A DNA stretch of 41,543 nt, from positions 1-41,543 of the forward strand of contig JAIESX010000014.1 of NCBI GenBank assembly GCA_019745555.1, written 5' to 3'. Made by a program: the position numbers and the translations under genes. This document shows positions 7,490 through 17,306 of this stretch, one piece after another. The notes beneath the pieces are model-generated. The model saw only the letters and a list, made by a program, of their open reading frames with translations, was not told where the DNA came from and ran no database searches. Numbering within the stretch: position 1 is the stretch's first letter; each line of letters starts with the position of its first letter. The DNA is from Burkholderiaceae bacterium. GTDB taxonomy: Bacteria; Pseudomonadota; Gammaproteobacteria; Burkholderiales; Burkholderiaceae_C.

Positions 7490-8718
7490 GCCGCGACGGC
7501 CAGGGTACGGCGCGTGCGCCGCACGCGCAGCGCCGTCACCACCAGGGTCAGCTGCACCAGCGCCAGGCCCACGAAGAGTGCGCGCCAGGCCTGCTGGTCC
7601 ATGAGCAGGCCGAAGATCAGCGGCGAGACCGCCTGGCCGATGTCCAGCCCCGAATACACCACACCATAGACGCGCCCGCTCGCGTTCTCGGGCGTGGAGC
7701 GCTTGATCAGCAGATCGCGCGAAGGGCCGGCAAAACCGGCCGCAAAACCCATGCAGGCAAAGAGCACCGGCACGGCCAGCGCCGGCAGCGGCACCAGGCC
7801 GAGCAGCAGGGAGATGCCCGCGGCCACGGCAAAGCCCGTGCCCACCACACGCTCGCTGCGTGACGGATCCGTCGCCAGGAAGCCACCGACCAGCATGCCG
7901 CTGGCGCTGGCCACCATATAGGCCGTCAGGCACACGGCCACCAGGGTCAACGGTACGGCATGCAGCTGACGCGCCGCCTCGGGCGCAAAGGCCTGCACCA
8001 CGCTGAGCGCCATGGCAAAGACGAAGAAGAAGGCAAAGCACATCCACACCGCAGGGATGCGCAGGAAATCGAGGCGGCCCTCGCCCGGCGCACCGGTCGC
8101 CGCACGCGCCGGTGCCGTCGGGGCCAAGGCCAGACGGCGCCCCTGCCCCACGCAGAGCAGCAGCACGGCCAGCACCAGCACGCCCGCAGCCACCAGGGCC
8201 ACGCGCCAGGAATACAGCAGGGTCAGCGGCACCAGCAGGGCTGGCGCCACGGCCCAGCCCAGATTGCCGCTGATGCCGTGCACGCTGTAGGCATGGCCCA
8301 GGCGCGGCGCACTGACCTTGCGGTTGATCAGCGTGTAGTCCACGGGGTGGAAAACCCCGTTGCCGAGGCCGGCCACGACGGCGAAGCCCATGAGCATGAC
8401 GTAGCTCGTGCTGGCAGCAAAGCCGAAGGCCGCCAGCGCCAGCAGGCCCAGGCCTGCGTAGAGCACGGGGCGCGGGCCATAGCGGTCCACCCAGAAGCCC
8501 GAGAGCGTCTGCACCGTGCAGGAGACGACAAAGAAGATCGTCATCAGGAAACCGAGCTCGGCATAGCTGGTGTGGAACGCCTCCTTGAGCCAGGGAAAGA
8601 GCGGCGGCAACAGCAGCTGGCTGAAGTGGCTGCAGAGGTGGGCGATGCCGATCAGGCCGATCAGGCTGGCGTCCTGACGCAGGGGAACCGGGGTGGTGGC
8701 GAGGCTGGCGCTGGACAT
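7486..8718 (-). CDS. Major facilitator superfamily transporter
   Basis: 410 aa with about 12 hydrophobic segments in two halves. The loop between helices 2 and 3 has GFWVDRYGPRPVLYAG, the MFS signature region, and the second half has the related stretch LIKRSTPENASGRVYG. The inner-membrane location is clear; the substrate is not. It is convergent with the sugar-isomerase operon and may import or export a compound handled by it, but there is no shared promoter or operator, so the link is only positional. The N-terminus (MSSASLATTPVPLRQD) is a short cytoplasmic tail. Confidence 0.93.
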   Translation of the reverse strand: MSSASLATTPVPLRQDASLIGLIGIAHLCSHFSQLLLPPLFPWLKEAFHTSYAELGFLMTIFFVVSCTVQTLSGFWVDRYGPRPVLYAGLGLLALAAFGFAASTSYVMLMGFAVVAGLGNGVFHPVDYTLINRKVSAPRLGHAYSVHGISGNLGWAVAPALLVPLTLLYSWRVALVAAGVLVLAVLLLCVGQGRRLALAPTAPARAATGAPGEGRLDFLRIPAVWMCFAFFFVFAMALSVVQAFAPEAARQLHAVPLTLVAVCLTAYMVASASGMLVGGFLATDPSRSERVVGTGFAVAAGISLLLGLVPLPALAVPVLFACMGFAAGFAGPSRDLLIKRSTPENASGRVYGVVYSGLDIGQAVSPLIFGLLMDQQAWRALFVGLALVQLTLVVTALRVRRTRRTLAVAA

Positions 8719-8900
8719 GCCCCGATGCTACTGCAGCGGGCGTGAACTAATGCACACCCGCGCTGCGCGACGTTGCCCGTGCCGCATGGACGGACCGAAT
8801 CCGTGAACTACTCCCTCGCCAAAATCGCCCATCGTTACAGAATGCAACCATAGCCAGGACAGAACACCACACGGCAACGCACAGCTTCAGGGAAAACATC
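8719..8900. other. Divergent intergenic region
   Basis: 182 bases between the MFS gene (minus) and the small receiver-like gene (plus). It must hold both promoters, but I see no convincing -35/-10 pair, palindrome or terminator. An AGGGAAAA ribosome site is present just before 8901. Confidence 0.4.
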
Positions 8901-9326
8901 ATGATCATCCTGCCCATCGGCGACGACGCCCCGGAACCCACGCAGCCCACGCCCTCGCGGCCGGCACCGCTGCAAAGCACCGTACACCTGCTGGTGATGG
9001 GCTTCAGCCCGGCCGAACGAGAACTGATCCAGGGCATCACCGCCCTGTCCCAGCGCCGTCATCTGCGCATCGAGCTCAGCGGATCGGACAGCATGGATGC
9101 GGCCGACGTCATCCTGCTCGATGGCAGTGACACCAAGGTCATGACCTGGGCGGCCAAGGGCCGCATGCCGACGGGCAAGGTGGTGATCCAGGTCGACGGC
9201 CAGGCCCTGCCGGGCCACATCCACCTGCAGCGCCCCATCCAGTGGCCCAGCCTGCCGGCCCTGCTGCAGCAGGCCCTGGGAATTGAAGCCCCGCACAGTT
9301 CACGCCAGCCGCTGAGCACCTTCTGA
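8901..9326 (+). CDS. Small protein with a degenerate receiver-like fold, function unknown
   Basis: 141 aa. The start at 8901 follows AGGGAAAACATC. The first ~25 residues are Pro-rich and probably disordered. The rest alternates short strands and helices in the order of a CheY-type receiver: STVHLLVMGF (strand 1), a helix, RIELSG, ADVILLDGSD (strand 3 with an Asp at the end), GKVVIQVD, then HIHLQRPIQWPSLPALLQQAL, where receivers have their conserved Lys-Pro before helix 5. The acidic pair after strand 1 and the Lys are not conserved (RP instead of KP), so if it is a receiver it is probably phosphorylation-independent. This is a pattern-based guess. It is a single gene between an MFS transporter and a glutathione transferase. 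Confidence 0.75.
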   Translation: MIILPIGDDAPEPTQPTPSRPAPLQSTVHLLVMGFSPAERELIQGITALSQRRHLRIELSGSDSMDAADVILLDGSDTKVMTWAAKGRMPTGKVVIQVDGQALPGHIHLQRPIQWPSLPALLQQALGIEAPHSSRQPLSTF

Positions 9327-9351
9327 GCACCAGCGCCCGTGGCGCAGGACG

Positions 9352-9392
9352 AGGGCCTGTTCGCACTCAAGAAAATTCTGTGAACAGGCCCT
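9352..9392. repeat. Long inverted repeat upstream of the GST gene
   Basis: Perfect 11-base arms AGGGCCTGTTC (9352-9362) and GAACAGGCCCT (9382-9392) separated by 19 AT-richer bases that include AAGAAAATTCTG. It lies 25 bases after the receiver-like gene and 17 bases before the GST start. It could be a weak terminator, an operator or a dispersed REP-like element. Confidence 0.7.
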
Positions 9393-9409
9393 AGGGGTAC
9401 GATGCGCGC

Positions 9410-10114
9410 ATGAACTCCCTGTCCGACTTTCCCATCACCCGCAAGTGGCCGGCCCGGCACGCGGATCGCCTCCAGCTCTATTCGCTGCCCACGCCCAACG
9501 GCGTGAAGGTGTCCATCATGCTGGAGGAGACCGGCCTGCCCTATGAGGCGCACCTCGTGCGCTTCGACAGCAACGAGCAGCTCAGCCCGGAATTCCTCAG
9601 TCTCAACCCCAACAACAAGATCCCGGCCATCATCGACCCCGATGGGCCCGGCGGCAAGCCACTGGCGCTCTTTGAATCCGGCGCCATCCTCGTCTACCTG
9701 GCGGGCAAGACCGGGCAGCTCATGCCCCGGGACGACGCGCTCCGCTACGAGACCCTGCAATGGCTGATGTGGCAGATGGGTGGCGTGGGCCCCATGTTCG
9801 GCCAGCTCGGCTTCTTCCACAAGTTCGCCGGCAAGGACTACGAGGACAAGCGCCCGCGCGACCGCTATGTGGCCGAGTCGCGCCGCCTGCTGGCTGTGCT
9901 CAACCAGCGCCTGCAGGGCCGCCGCTGGATCATGGGGGATGACTACAGCATCGCCGACATCGCCGTCTTCCCCTGGGTGCGCAACCTGCTGGGCTACTAC
10001 GAGGCCGGCGACCTGGTGGGCATGGCCAGTTTCCCCGAGGTCACGCGGGCGCTGGGGGAGTTCATCGCCCGGCCAGCCGTGACGCGCGGCCTCAACATTC
10101 CACAACGCGGCTGA
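9410..10114 (+). CDS. Glutathione S-transferase, YghU/YfcG (nu-class)-like
   Basis: 234 aa. The N-terminal thioredoxin-fold domain has the TPNGVKVSIMLEE opening of nu-class enzymes, then the cis-Pro stretch NNKIPAIID and the glutathione-binding FESGAILVYLA. The all-helical C-terminal domain contains MWQMGGVGPMFGQ and SIADIAVFPWV (N-capping box). Characterised relatives YfcG and YghU of E. coli have glutathione-dependent disulfide-bond reductase activity, so a role in thiol redox balance is likely. It is cytosolic. The gene is monocistronic and ends 10 bases from the convergent histidine kinase gene. Whether the inverted repeat just upstream regulates it is unknown. Confidence 0.92.
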   Translation: MNSLSDFPITRKWPARHADRLQLYSLPTPNGVKVSIMLEETGLPYEAHLVRFDSNEQLSPEFLSLNPNNKIPAIIDPDGPGGKPLALFESGAILVYLAGKTGQLMPRDDALRYETLQWLMWQMGGVGPMFGQLGFFHKFAGKDYEDKRPRDRYVAESRRLLAVLNQRLQGRRWIMGDDYSIADIAVFPWVRNLLGYYEAGDLVGMASFPEVTRALGEFIARPAVTRGLNIPQRG

Positions 10115-10124
10115 ACCCGCCCCC

Positions 10125-11522
10125 TCAGGCGGCCGGGGCAGGCAGCAGCAACTCGGCCTGCAGCCCGCCCAGACGCGCCACGCCCAGCTTCACTTCGCCG
10201 TGGTAGAGCCCGGCGAGTTCACGCGTGATGTCCAGCCCCAGGCCCGTGCCAGGCACGCGCTCGTCGGCACGCACCCCACGTCCGAACACCTGATCGCGCT
10301 CAGTCTCGGACAGGCCCGGACCATCGTCCTCGACGACGATGTGCAGGCGCCCCTGCTCCAAGCGGGCCGAAAGCAACACACGGCTGTGCGCCCATTTGCA
10401 GGCGTTGTCCAGCAGATTGCCTGCCATCTCCTGCAGGTCCTGGGACTCGCCGGCAAACTGCAGGGCATCCGCCATGGGCGCCACCTCGACGGTCAGCACC
10501 GATCTGCCCGGTCGCTGGGCATGCACCCGGCGCATCACGCGGGCCAATCCACTCAGCACCGGCGCCACCTCGGTACGCAGGCCAGCCACACCGGCACCTG
10601 CAGCACGCGCACGCCCCAGATGCCAGTCCACCTGATGCCGGATGGTTCGTACCTGTTCCTGGATTGGCTCCTGCTGCGCAGCCAGACTGCTGATGACCGC
10701 CAGCGGTGTCTTGATCGCATGAGCCAGGTTGCCCGCCATCTGGCGCGCGCGCTTGACCACCTGCTGGTTCTGGTCGAGTACCTGGTTGAAGTCCTGCACC
10801 AGGGGATCAATCTCTGCTGGAAAGTCACCACTCAGGCGTGGCACCTGCCCCTGGCGTACGGCCTGCACGGCCGTCTGCAACTTGCGCAAGGGCCGCAATC
10901 CCAGCGTGACCTGTGCCCAGACCACCGCCAGCAGGGCCACGCCCAGCACGGCCAGAAATAGAGCCAGCTGCTGCGCAAAACCCGCCACCGCAGCCTCCAG
11001 TTCAGCGCGGTCACCCGCCACCACGAGGCGCCAACCCTGACCCGGCACACGCTGCGCTTGCTCCGCCTCGGGCGGTACAAACCAGACCCGCCGCTCGAAA
11101 GCCAGCAGTGCCTGGCCATTGGGGCCGGCAATCAGATGACGCCGCAGCTCACCCGCCGGCAACGGTTCCTGCGGAAGACCCAGCGCATCGTCCCAAAGCG
11201 ACCGCGAACGCAGCACCACACGACCGGTGGCCACATGCGCGCCCTCCAGGGCCTCGATCTGCCAGTAGAGGCCGGAATACGGTGCGTCCCAGCGCGGGTC
11301 GCCCATGGCGGCCTTCAGGCGCGGGCGCTCGGCCGTATCGGGCTCGAGCACGGCGGTCAGCTGATCCAGCCGGCGCTTGAGCTGACCTTCGAACTGCACC
11401 GTGACATGGGTGCGGAAAAGATTGGACAGGAGGAAGCCTGCGCCCAGCAGGCTCAGCGATACCGCCACCAAGGTCACGCTGAGCAGACGCCAGCGCAGGG
11501 AACGCATCCACGTGCGCATCAT
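10125..11522 (-). CDS. Membrane sensor histidine kinase, PhoQ/QseC-like
   Basis: 465 aa. TM1 is at residues ~11-33 and TM2 at ~186-208, enclosing a ~150-residue periplasmic sensor domain. HAMP follows, then the phosphoacceptor His268 in NLAHAIKTPLAV, the N-box NLLDNACKWAHSRV, G1 EDDGPGL and G2 GTGLGLDI. The AHAIKTP form of the H-box is typical of PhoQ-type kinases in proteobacteria. The start ATG at 11522 overlaps the regulator stop (ATGA), so the two are translationally coupled. The upstream PepSY gene and the divergent small exported gene suggest an envelope-stress or cation/peptide signal; the real ligand cannot be read from the sequence. Confidence 0.95.
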   Translation of the reverse strand: MMRTWMRSLRWRLLSVTLVAVSLSLLGAGFLLSNLFRTHVTVQFEGQLKRRLDQLTAVLEPDTAERPRLKAAMGDPRWDAPYSGLYWQIEALEGAHVATGRVVLRSRSLWDDALGLPQEPLPAGELRRHLIAGPNGQALLAFERRVWFVPPEAEQAQRVPGQGWRLVVAGDRAELEAAVAGFAQQLALFLAVLGVALLAVVWAQVTLGLRPLRKLQTAVQAVRQGQVPRLSGDFPAEIDPLVQDFNQVLDQNQQVVKRARQMAGNLAHAIKTPLAVISSLAAQQEPIQEQVRTIRHQVDWHLGRARAAGAGVAGLRTEVAPVLSGLARVMRRVHAQRPGRSVLTVEVAPMADALQFAGESQDLQEMAGNLLDNACKWAHSRVLLSARLEQGRLHIVVEDDGPGLSETERDQVFGRGVRADERVPGTGLGLDITRELAGLYHGEVKLGVARLGGLQAELLLPAPAA

Positions 11523-12196
11523 CTTCCACCCTGTGCTGGCGGTACGTGCAAGCGGTAGCCCAGGCCACGCACGGTCTCGATCAGCTCCGGCGGCAACTTC
11601 TTGCGCAGTCTGGCGATAAAGACCTCGATGGTATTGGAGTCACGCTCGAAATCCTGCGCGTAGAGATGTTCGGTCAGATCATTGCGCGAGACCAGGGTGT
11701 TCGGGTGATGCATCAGATAAGCCAGCAGCTTGAACTCATGAGACGTCAGGTTCACCGCCAGGCCTTGCAGCAGCACACGGCCACTGCGCGTGTCCAGCGT
11801 GAGCGGGCCGCAGCTCAGCACGGGGCTGGCCAGGCCGCTGGCGCGCCGGATCAGGGCGCGCACACGCGCGAGCAGTTCCTCGGCATGAAAGGGCTTGGCC
11901 AGGTAATCGTCGGCGCCGGCGTCGATACCCGCTACCTTCTCGTGCCACTGGTCCCGCGCAGTCAGGATCAGCACCGGGAAGCGCACGCCTTCACTGCGCC
12001 AGCGCTGGAGCACGCTGAGCCCGTCCAGCATCGGCAGGCCCAGATCGAGCACGGCTGCAGCATACGGCTGCACTCCGCCTATGGACCAGGCCGTCTGCCC
12101 GTTGTCCGCATGGTCCACCACATAGCCGGCATCCTGCAGCAGCTGACGCAGCTGCGCCGCCAGCGTCGGCTCGTCCTCGACCAGCAGCAACCGCAT
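11519..12196 (-). CDS. OmpR/PhoP-family response regulator
   Basis: 225 aa. The receiver begins MRLLLVEDEP (acidic pair Glu7/Asp8), with phosphoacceptor Asp51 in VLDLGLPMLDG, Thr in ILTARD and Lys in DYLAKPFH. A winged-helix output domain follows (LTLDTRSGRVLLQG, LTSHEFKLLAYLM, NTIEVFIARLRKKL, ETVRGLGYRL). The start at 12196 is where the receiver begins; longer in-frame versions would run through the PepSY gene. Its ATG shares one base with the stop of the PepSY gene, and its own stop overlaps the kinase start. It probably binds the CTGAAC direct repeat at 12528-12544 and thereby controls its own operon and the divergent small gene. Confidence 0.96.
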   Translation of the reverse strand: MRLLLVEDEPTLAAQLRQLLQDAGYVVDHADNGQTAWSIGGVQPYAAAVLDLGLPMLDGLSVLQRWRSEGVRFPVLILTARDQWHEKVAGIDAGADDYLAKPFHAEELLARVRALIRRASGLASPVLSCGPLTLDTRSGRVLLQGLAVNLTSHEFKLLAYLMHHPNTLVSRNDLTEHLYAQDFERDSNTIEVFIARLRKKLPPELIETVRGLGYRLHVPPAQGGR

Positions 12197-12504
12197 CAGA
12201 GGCGCCCCGCCTGGCGCTTCAACACCGCGGCATCCTTGGCGTCGACCTCCAGCTTGAGCAGGCCGCCACCGGCCTGCAGGATCTTGAGTTCGTAGATCCA
12301 GCGGCCGTGCTCGCGCTCCAGCTCCACCTCCAGCACATGGCCCGGGTGCTCGCGCGCCACCCGCTCCAGAAGCGCGGGCAGCGGCAGTATCTCGCCAGCC
12401 AGCATGGCGGCACGCACACGATCGTGGTCGGTGTCGGCATGCACGGGCCAGGGGCTCAGCAGCAGACCGGCCACGATGATCAAGGAGGACAGGCAGGAAG
12501 ACAT
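12196..12504 (-). CDS. PepSY-domain periplasmic protein
   Basis: 102 aa. A signal peptide (MSSCLSSLIIVAGLLLSPWPVHA) is followed by one PepSY domain of ~75 residues: helix AAMLAGEILPLPALLERV, then HVLEVELEREHGRWIYELKIL and LLKLEVDAKDAAVL, the classic helix-strand pattern. Single PepSY proteins are often encoded beside PhoPQ-like two-component systems in proteobacteria and may modulate the sensor or proteases in the periplasm; that role is inferred. It is the first gene of the operon, ending in TGATG overlap with the response regulator gene. Confidence 0.92.
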   Translation of the reverse strand: MSSCLSSLIIVAGLLLSPWPVHADTDHDRVRAAMLAGEILPLPALLERVAREHPGHVLEVELEREHGRWIYELKILQAGGGLLKLEVDAKDAAVLKRQAGRL

Positions 12505-12527
12505 AGAGGCATTGTTGCGCCCCCAAG

Positions 12528-12544
12528 CTGAACGGCGCCTGAAC
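12528..12544. promoter_or_regulatory. Tandem CTGAAC box, likely response-regulator binding site
   Basis: CTGAAC at 12528-12533 and again at 12539-12544, 11 bases apart start to start. This is one helical turn, the direct-repeat geometry of OmpR-family sites such as the PmrA/QseB box (CTTAA-N6-CTTAA). It lies in the 106-base gap between the PepSY-regulator-kinase operon and the divergent small exported protein. Confidence 0.6.
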
Positions 12545-12610
12545 AGTGACTTCAGGCCGGGTACAGCGGCCCGGCCGCACCATCACGGCATGGACTTAAG
12601 GAGAGCGCCC

Positions 12611-12799
12611 GTGAAATCCGCTGAGCAGTTTCATGCCATCCAGTTGCAAAGCCCAGCCCAGGCAGCGCCTGGTTTCAAATGGACGGCCCTGGCGCTGGCC
12701 TTCGTGGCCTGCCTCTACGCCAGCGATGTCTTTGCGCACCAGGCTCAGGCCGGGACGGCCCTGCCTGCGACGAACGAAGCGGTGCTCAGCGCCCCATGA
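12611..12799 (+). CDS. Small exported or membrane protein divergent from the two-component operon
   Basis: 62 aa from a GTG start at 12611, chosen because AAGGAGAG (12598-12605) sits at ideal distance; an in-frame ATG at 12590 has no ribosome site and would include it. A hydrophobic segment (WTALALAFVACLYASDVFA, residues ~24-42) is either a signal peptide cut near DVFA or a single membrane anchor, leaving a ~20-residue tail, HQAQAGTALPATNEAVLSAP. I recognise no family. Its divergent position at a putative regulator box suggests it is a target of, or feeds back on, the PepSY/regulator/kinase system. It overlaps the convergent deacetylase gene by 14 bases at the 3' end. Confidence 0.6.
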   Translation: MKSAEQFHAIQLQSPAQAAPGFKWTALALAFVACLYASDVFAHQAQAGTALPATNEAVLSAP

Positions 12800-13718
12800 G
12801 CGCGCGCACGTGCGCCGCCGTGCCGCTGGCCAGGCCTTCGAGGCTGTAGCCGCCCTCGAGCACCGAGACCACGCGGCCCTGGGCCGTCTCGTCAGCGACC
12901 TTCATGAGCTCGCGGGTGATCCAGTGGTAGTCCTCGTCGGTGAACTGCAGGCCACCCAGCGGGTCCAGGTGGTGGGCGTCGAAGCCGGCCGAGATGATGA
13001 GCAGCTCGGGCGCGAAACTGCGCAGCGCGGGCAGCAGGTGGTCCGTCATGGCCGCGCGGAAGGCCGCGGAGCCCGTACCGCGCGCAAAGGGCACGTTGAC
13101 GATGTTGCCGGCCACGCCGGTCTCCTGCTTCGCCCCCGTGCCCGGGTAGAAGTTGCCCTGGTGGCAGGAGCCGTAGAACAGGTCCGGATCGTCCCAGAAG
13201 CTGTTCTGCGTGCCGTTGCCGTGGTGCACGTCGAAATCCACCACGGCCACGCGCTGCAGGCCGTGCTGCTTGCGCGCATGCAGCGCCGCGATGGCCGCCT
13301 GGTTGAAGACGCAGAAACCCATGGCGTGGTCGGCCTCGGCGTGGTGGCCGCAGGGGCGTGTGGCACAGAAGACGTTCTTCACCTCGCGCTTCACCACATC
13401 GTCCACGCCCGCGCAGGCGGCACCCACGCAACGCAGCACCGCCTCCAGCGTGCCCGAGGACATGATGGTGTCGCCGGCGTCCAGCAGCTGATAGCCCTGC
13501 GCGGGCGCGAGCGACTTGACCTCCTCCACATAGCCGGGCTTGTGCACGTGCAGCACCTGCTCGAAGGTCCCCAGGGGCGCATCACGCCAGGCCACGTCGG
13601 CAAAGTCCGGCGTCTTCAGCGCGGCCAGCACGGCCTCCAGCCGCTCAGGCGATTCGGGGTGGTGCGGGCCGGGCTTGTGGTTGAAGCAGGCTTCGTGGGT
13701 GTAGATCAGGGTGCTCAT
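12786..13718 (-). CDS. Histone deacetylase family protein (class II-like amidohydrolase)
   Basis: 310 aa. Zinc-dependent arginase/deacetylase fold with GPHHPESPERL near the N-terminus, RPCGHHAE (active-site His pair), VVDFDVHHGNGTQ (zinc Asp and His), ISAGFDAHHLDP (second zinc Asp), and LEGGYSLEGL. The usual second Pro of the RPPGHH motif is Cys here. Bacterial relatives include acetylpolyamine amidohydrolases and HDAC-like deacetylases of unknown substrates; removal of an acyl group from a small amine or a protein lysine is likely, but which cannot be told. It is monocistronic. The start at 13718 is supported by GACGAG upstream. Confidence 0.94.
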   Translation of the reverse strand: MSTLIYTHEACFNHKPGPHHPESPERLEAVLAALKTPDFADVAWRDAPLGTFEQVLHVHKPGYVEEVKSLAPAQGYQLLDAGDTIMSSGTLEAVLRCVGAACAGVDDVVKREVKNVFCATRPCGHHAEADHAMGFCVFNQAAIAALHARKQHGLQRVAVVDFDVHHGNGTQNSFWDDPDLFYGSCHQGNFYPGTGAKQETGVAGNIVNVPFARGTGSAAFRAAMTDHLLPALRSFAPELLIISAGFDAHHLDPLGGLQFTDEDYHWITRELMKVADETAQGRVVSVLEGGYSLEGLASGTAAHVRALMGR

Positions 13719-13927
13719 GGTGGCTCGTCTTCCTCAACTCGGTCTTGAAATCATCGCCGCATCTGGGGCAGGCCATAGCGTGCTTGGCGTCAATTCTCAA
13801 TGAACCGGACGCATCTTGCACGCGGCCTGGGTCGCCCGCATGCGTAGAACCCGCAAGCCCAGGCACCCTCTAGGCAAATCCTCGCCCCCTTCCTAGAATG
13901 GCCCGCACCCTTGCACCGAAGGCAGCC
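13719..13927. other. Intergenic region
   Basis: 209 bases between the divergent deacetylase gene and a small hypothetical gene. The only element I can suggest is TAGAAT at 13894-13899 as a -10 for the small gene, without a clear -35. No hairpin or repeat was seen. Confidence 0.4.
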
Positions 13928-14161
13928 ATGGCCACGATCATCTGGAAGGAAACGCCCCCCGTCTGGACCGCGTTCGTCGAAGATACGCCCGTCTGCACCC
14001 TCAGGAGCAAGGACATCGGCGGCTGGACGGCCAGCTGGGCTGGCGAGCGGCTCTGGCCACCCCCCGCTCACCTGCCCCGGGCCACGCCGCAGGCGACGCG
14101 CTACTTCATGAGCCTGGACGAGGCCAGAGCGGCTGTGGAAGCGGAACTGGGTCGGGCCTGA
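13928..14161 (+). CDS. Small conserved-looking protein of unknown function
   Basis: 77 aa from ATG 13928, preceded by GAAGGCAGCC. An in-frame ATG at 13898 exists but overlaps the likely -10 hexamer TAGAAT, so the downstream start is preferred. The sequence is Trp-rich (IIWKETPPVWTAF, GGWTASWAGERLW) and ends in a helix, SLDEARAAVEAELG. No signal peptide, membrane segment or recognisable domain. It is a single gene, convergent with another small unknown gene 18 bases away. Codon usage looks like that of its neighbours. I do not recognise the family. Confidence 0.6.
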   Translation: MATIIWKETPPVWTAFVEDTPVCTLRSKDIGGWTASWAGERLWPPPAHLPRATPQATRYFMSLDEARAAVEAELGRA

Positions 14162-14179
14162 GGCCACAGCCTTGCGGGT

Positions 14180-14398
14180 TCAGAGCGCACCCCACTCACT
14201 GGTCTTGCTGAACACCACCTCACCCGTGGGGACGTGGATGACCCGCACGACCCCTCCGGGCGGCTCGGTCTTGCACTTGGCAGCCAGCGAGACCGCCAGG
14301 TCGCGATCGGCCAGCAGCTCACCATTGTAGATCGGCGAGCGCGGCAAGGTCGCCACGATGCGGTGCGCACTCTCGATCCTGTAGGCCGGCTTGTCCAT
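14180..14398 (-). CDS. Small hypothetical protein
   Basis: 72 aa from ATG 14398, preceded by GCGAGGCAGAC; longer in-frame starts up to 14530 would read through the clpB downstream region and have no ribosome site. The sequence (MDKPAYRIESAHRIVATLP..., VRVIHVPTGEVVFSKTSEWG) looks like a small beta-rich soluble protein. No signal peptide or known motif. It lies downstream of clpB on the same strand, 186 bases away and beyond the clpB terminator, so it probably has its own promoter. I do not recognise the family. Confidence 0.6.
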   Translation of the reverse strand: MDKPAYRIESAHRIVATLPRSPIYNGELLADRDLAVSLAAKCKTEPPGGVVRVIHVPTGEVVFSKTSEWGAL

Positions 14399-14532
14399 GT
14401 CTGCCTCGCTGTGTGCCTGGGGTATGCCAACCAGCATAGGATGGCACGTAAGCATTTCAAGCGGCTTAACCCGACGTCGCGTATGGAGAAACCGGACGGG
14501 AATCCGCCGCAGCTCTCCAGACTTCGCCATGC

Positions 14533-14565
14533 AAAAGCCCGCTTCTGCAGATGCAAGAAGCGGGC
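14533..14565 (-). terminator. Probable clpB terminator
   Basis: Perfect 10-bp stem GCCCGCTTCT (14537-14546) / AGAAGCGGGC (14556-14565), with a loop that can itself pair TGCA-GA-TGCA. In the minus direction it is followed by TTTTGC. It begins 19 bases after the clpB stop. Confidence 0.75.
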
Positions 14566-14584
14566 CCGTGCGTGTGGCTGGCGC

Positions 14585-17185
<2,601 letters not shown>

Positions 17186-17223
17186 GGTTTCCCTCAGGGA
17201 GATTTCTGAACTGCCCCACAGCG

Positions 17224-17249
17224 TGAGGGTGATCCGGACGGATTTCAAG
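17224..17249 (-). promoter_or_regulatory. Sigma-32 (heat-shock) type promoter of clpB
   Basis: On the minus strand CTTGAA (17249-17244) is separated by 14 bases from CCCTCA (17229-17224), close to the RpoH consensus CTTGAA-N13/14-CCCCAT. The predicted transcript would start about 30 bases before the clpB ATG. The fit to the known heat-shock control of clpB makes this a solid candidate. Confidence 0.7.
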
Positions 17250-17306
17250 AGCGCTTCAGATCCGGCAAGCATACTTGTGATGCAGATCAAATCCCGGAGC
17301 CCCGCC

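Noticed and set aside
528..8718. Genomic island or recent transfer of the catabolic locus
   Set aside because: No integrase, tRNA border, IS or direct-repeat ends, and base composition looks like the rest of the window.
11519..12586. 355-aa version of the response regulator
   Set aside because: The extra 130 residues are out-of-frame translation of the PepSY gene; the receiver domain begins at 12196.
2..13718. Functional link between the histone-like SWIB protein and the HDAC-family enzyme
   Set aside because: They are 12 kb apart in unrelated units; bacterial HDAC-family enzymes mostly act on small acylated amines, so the link would be word association.
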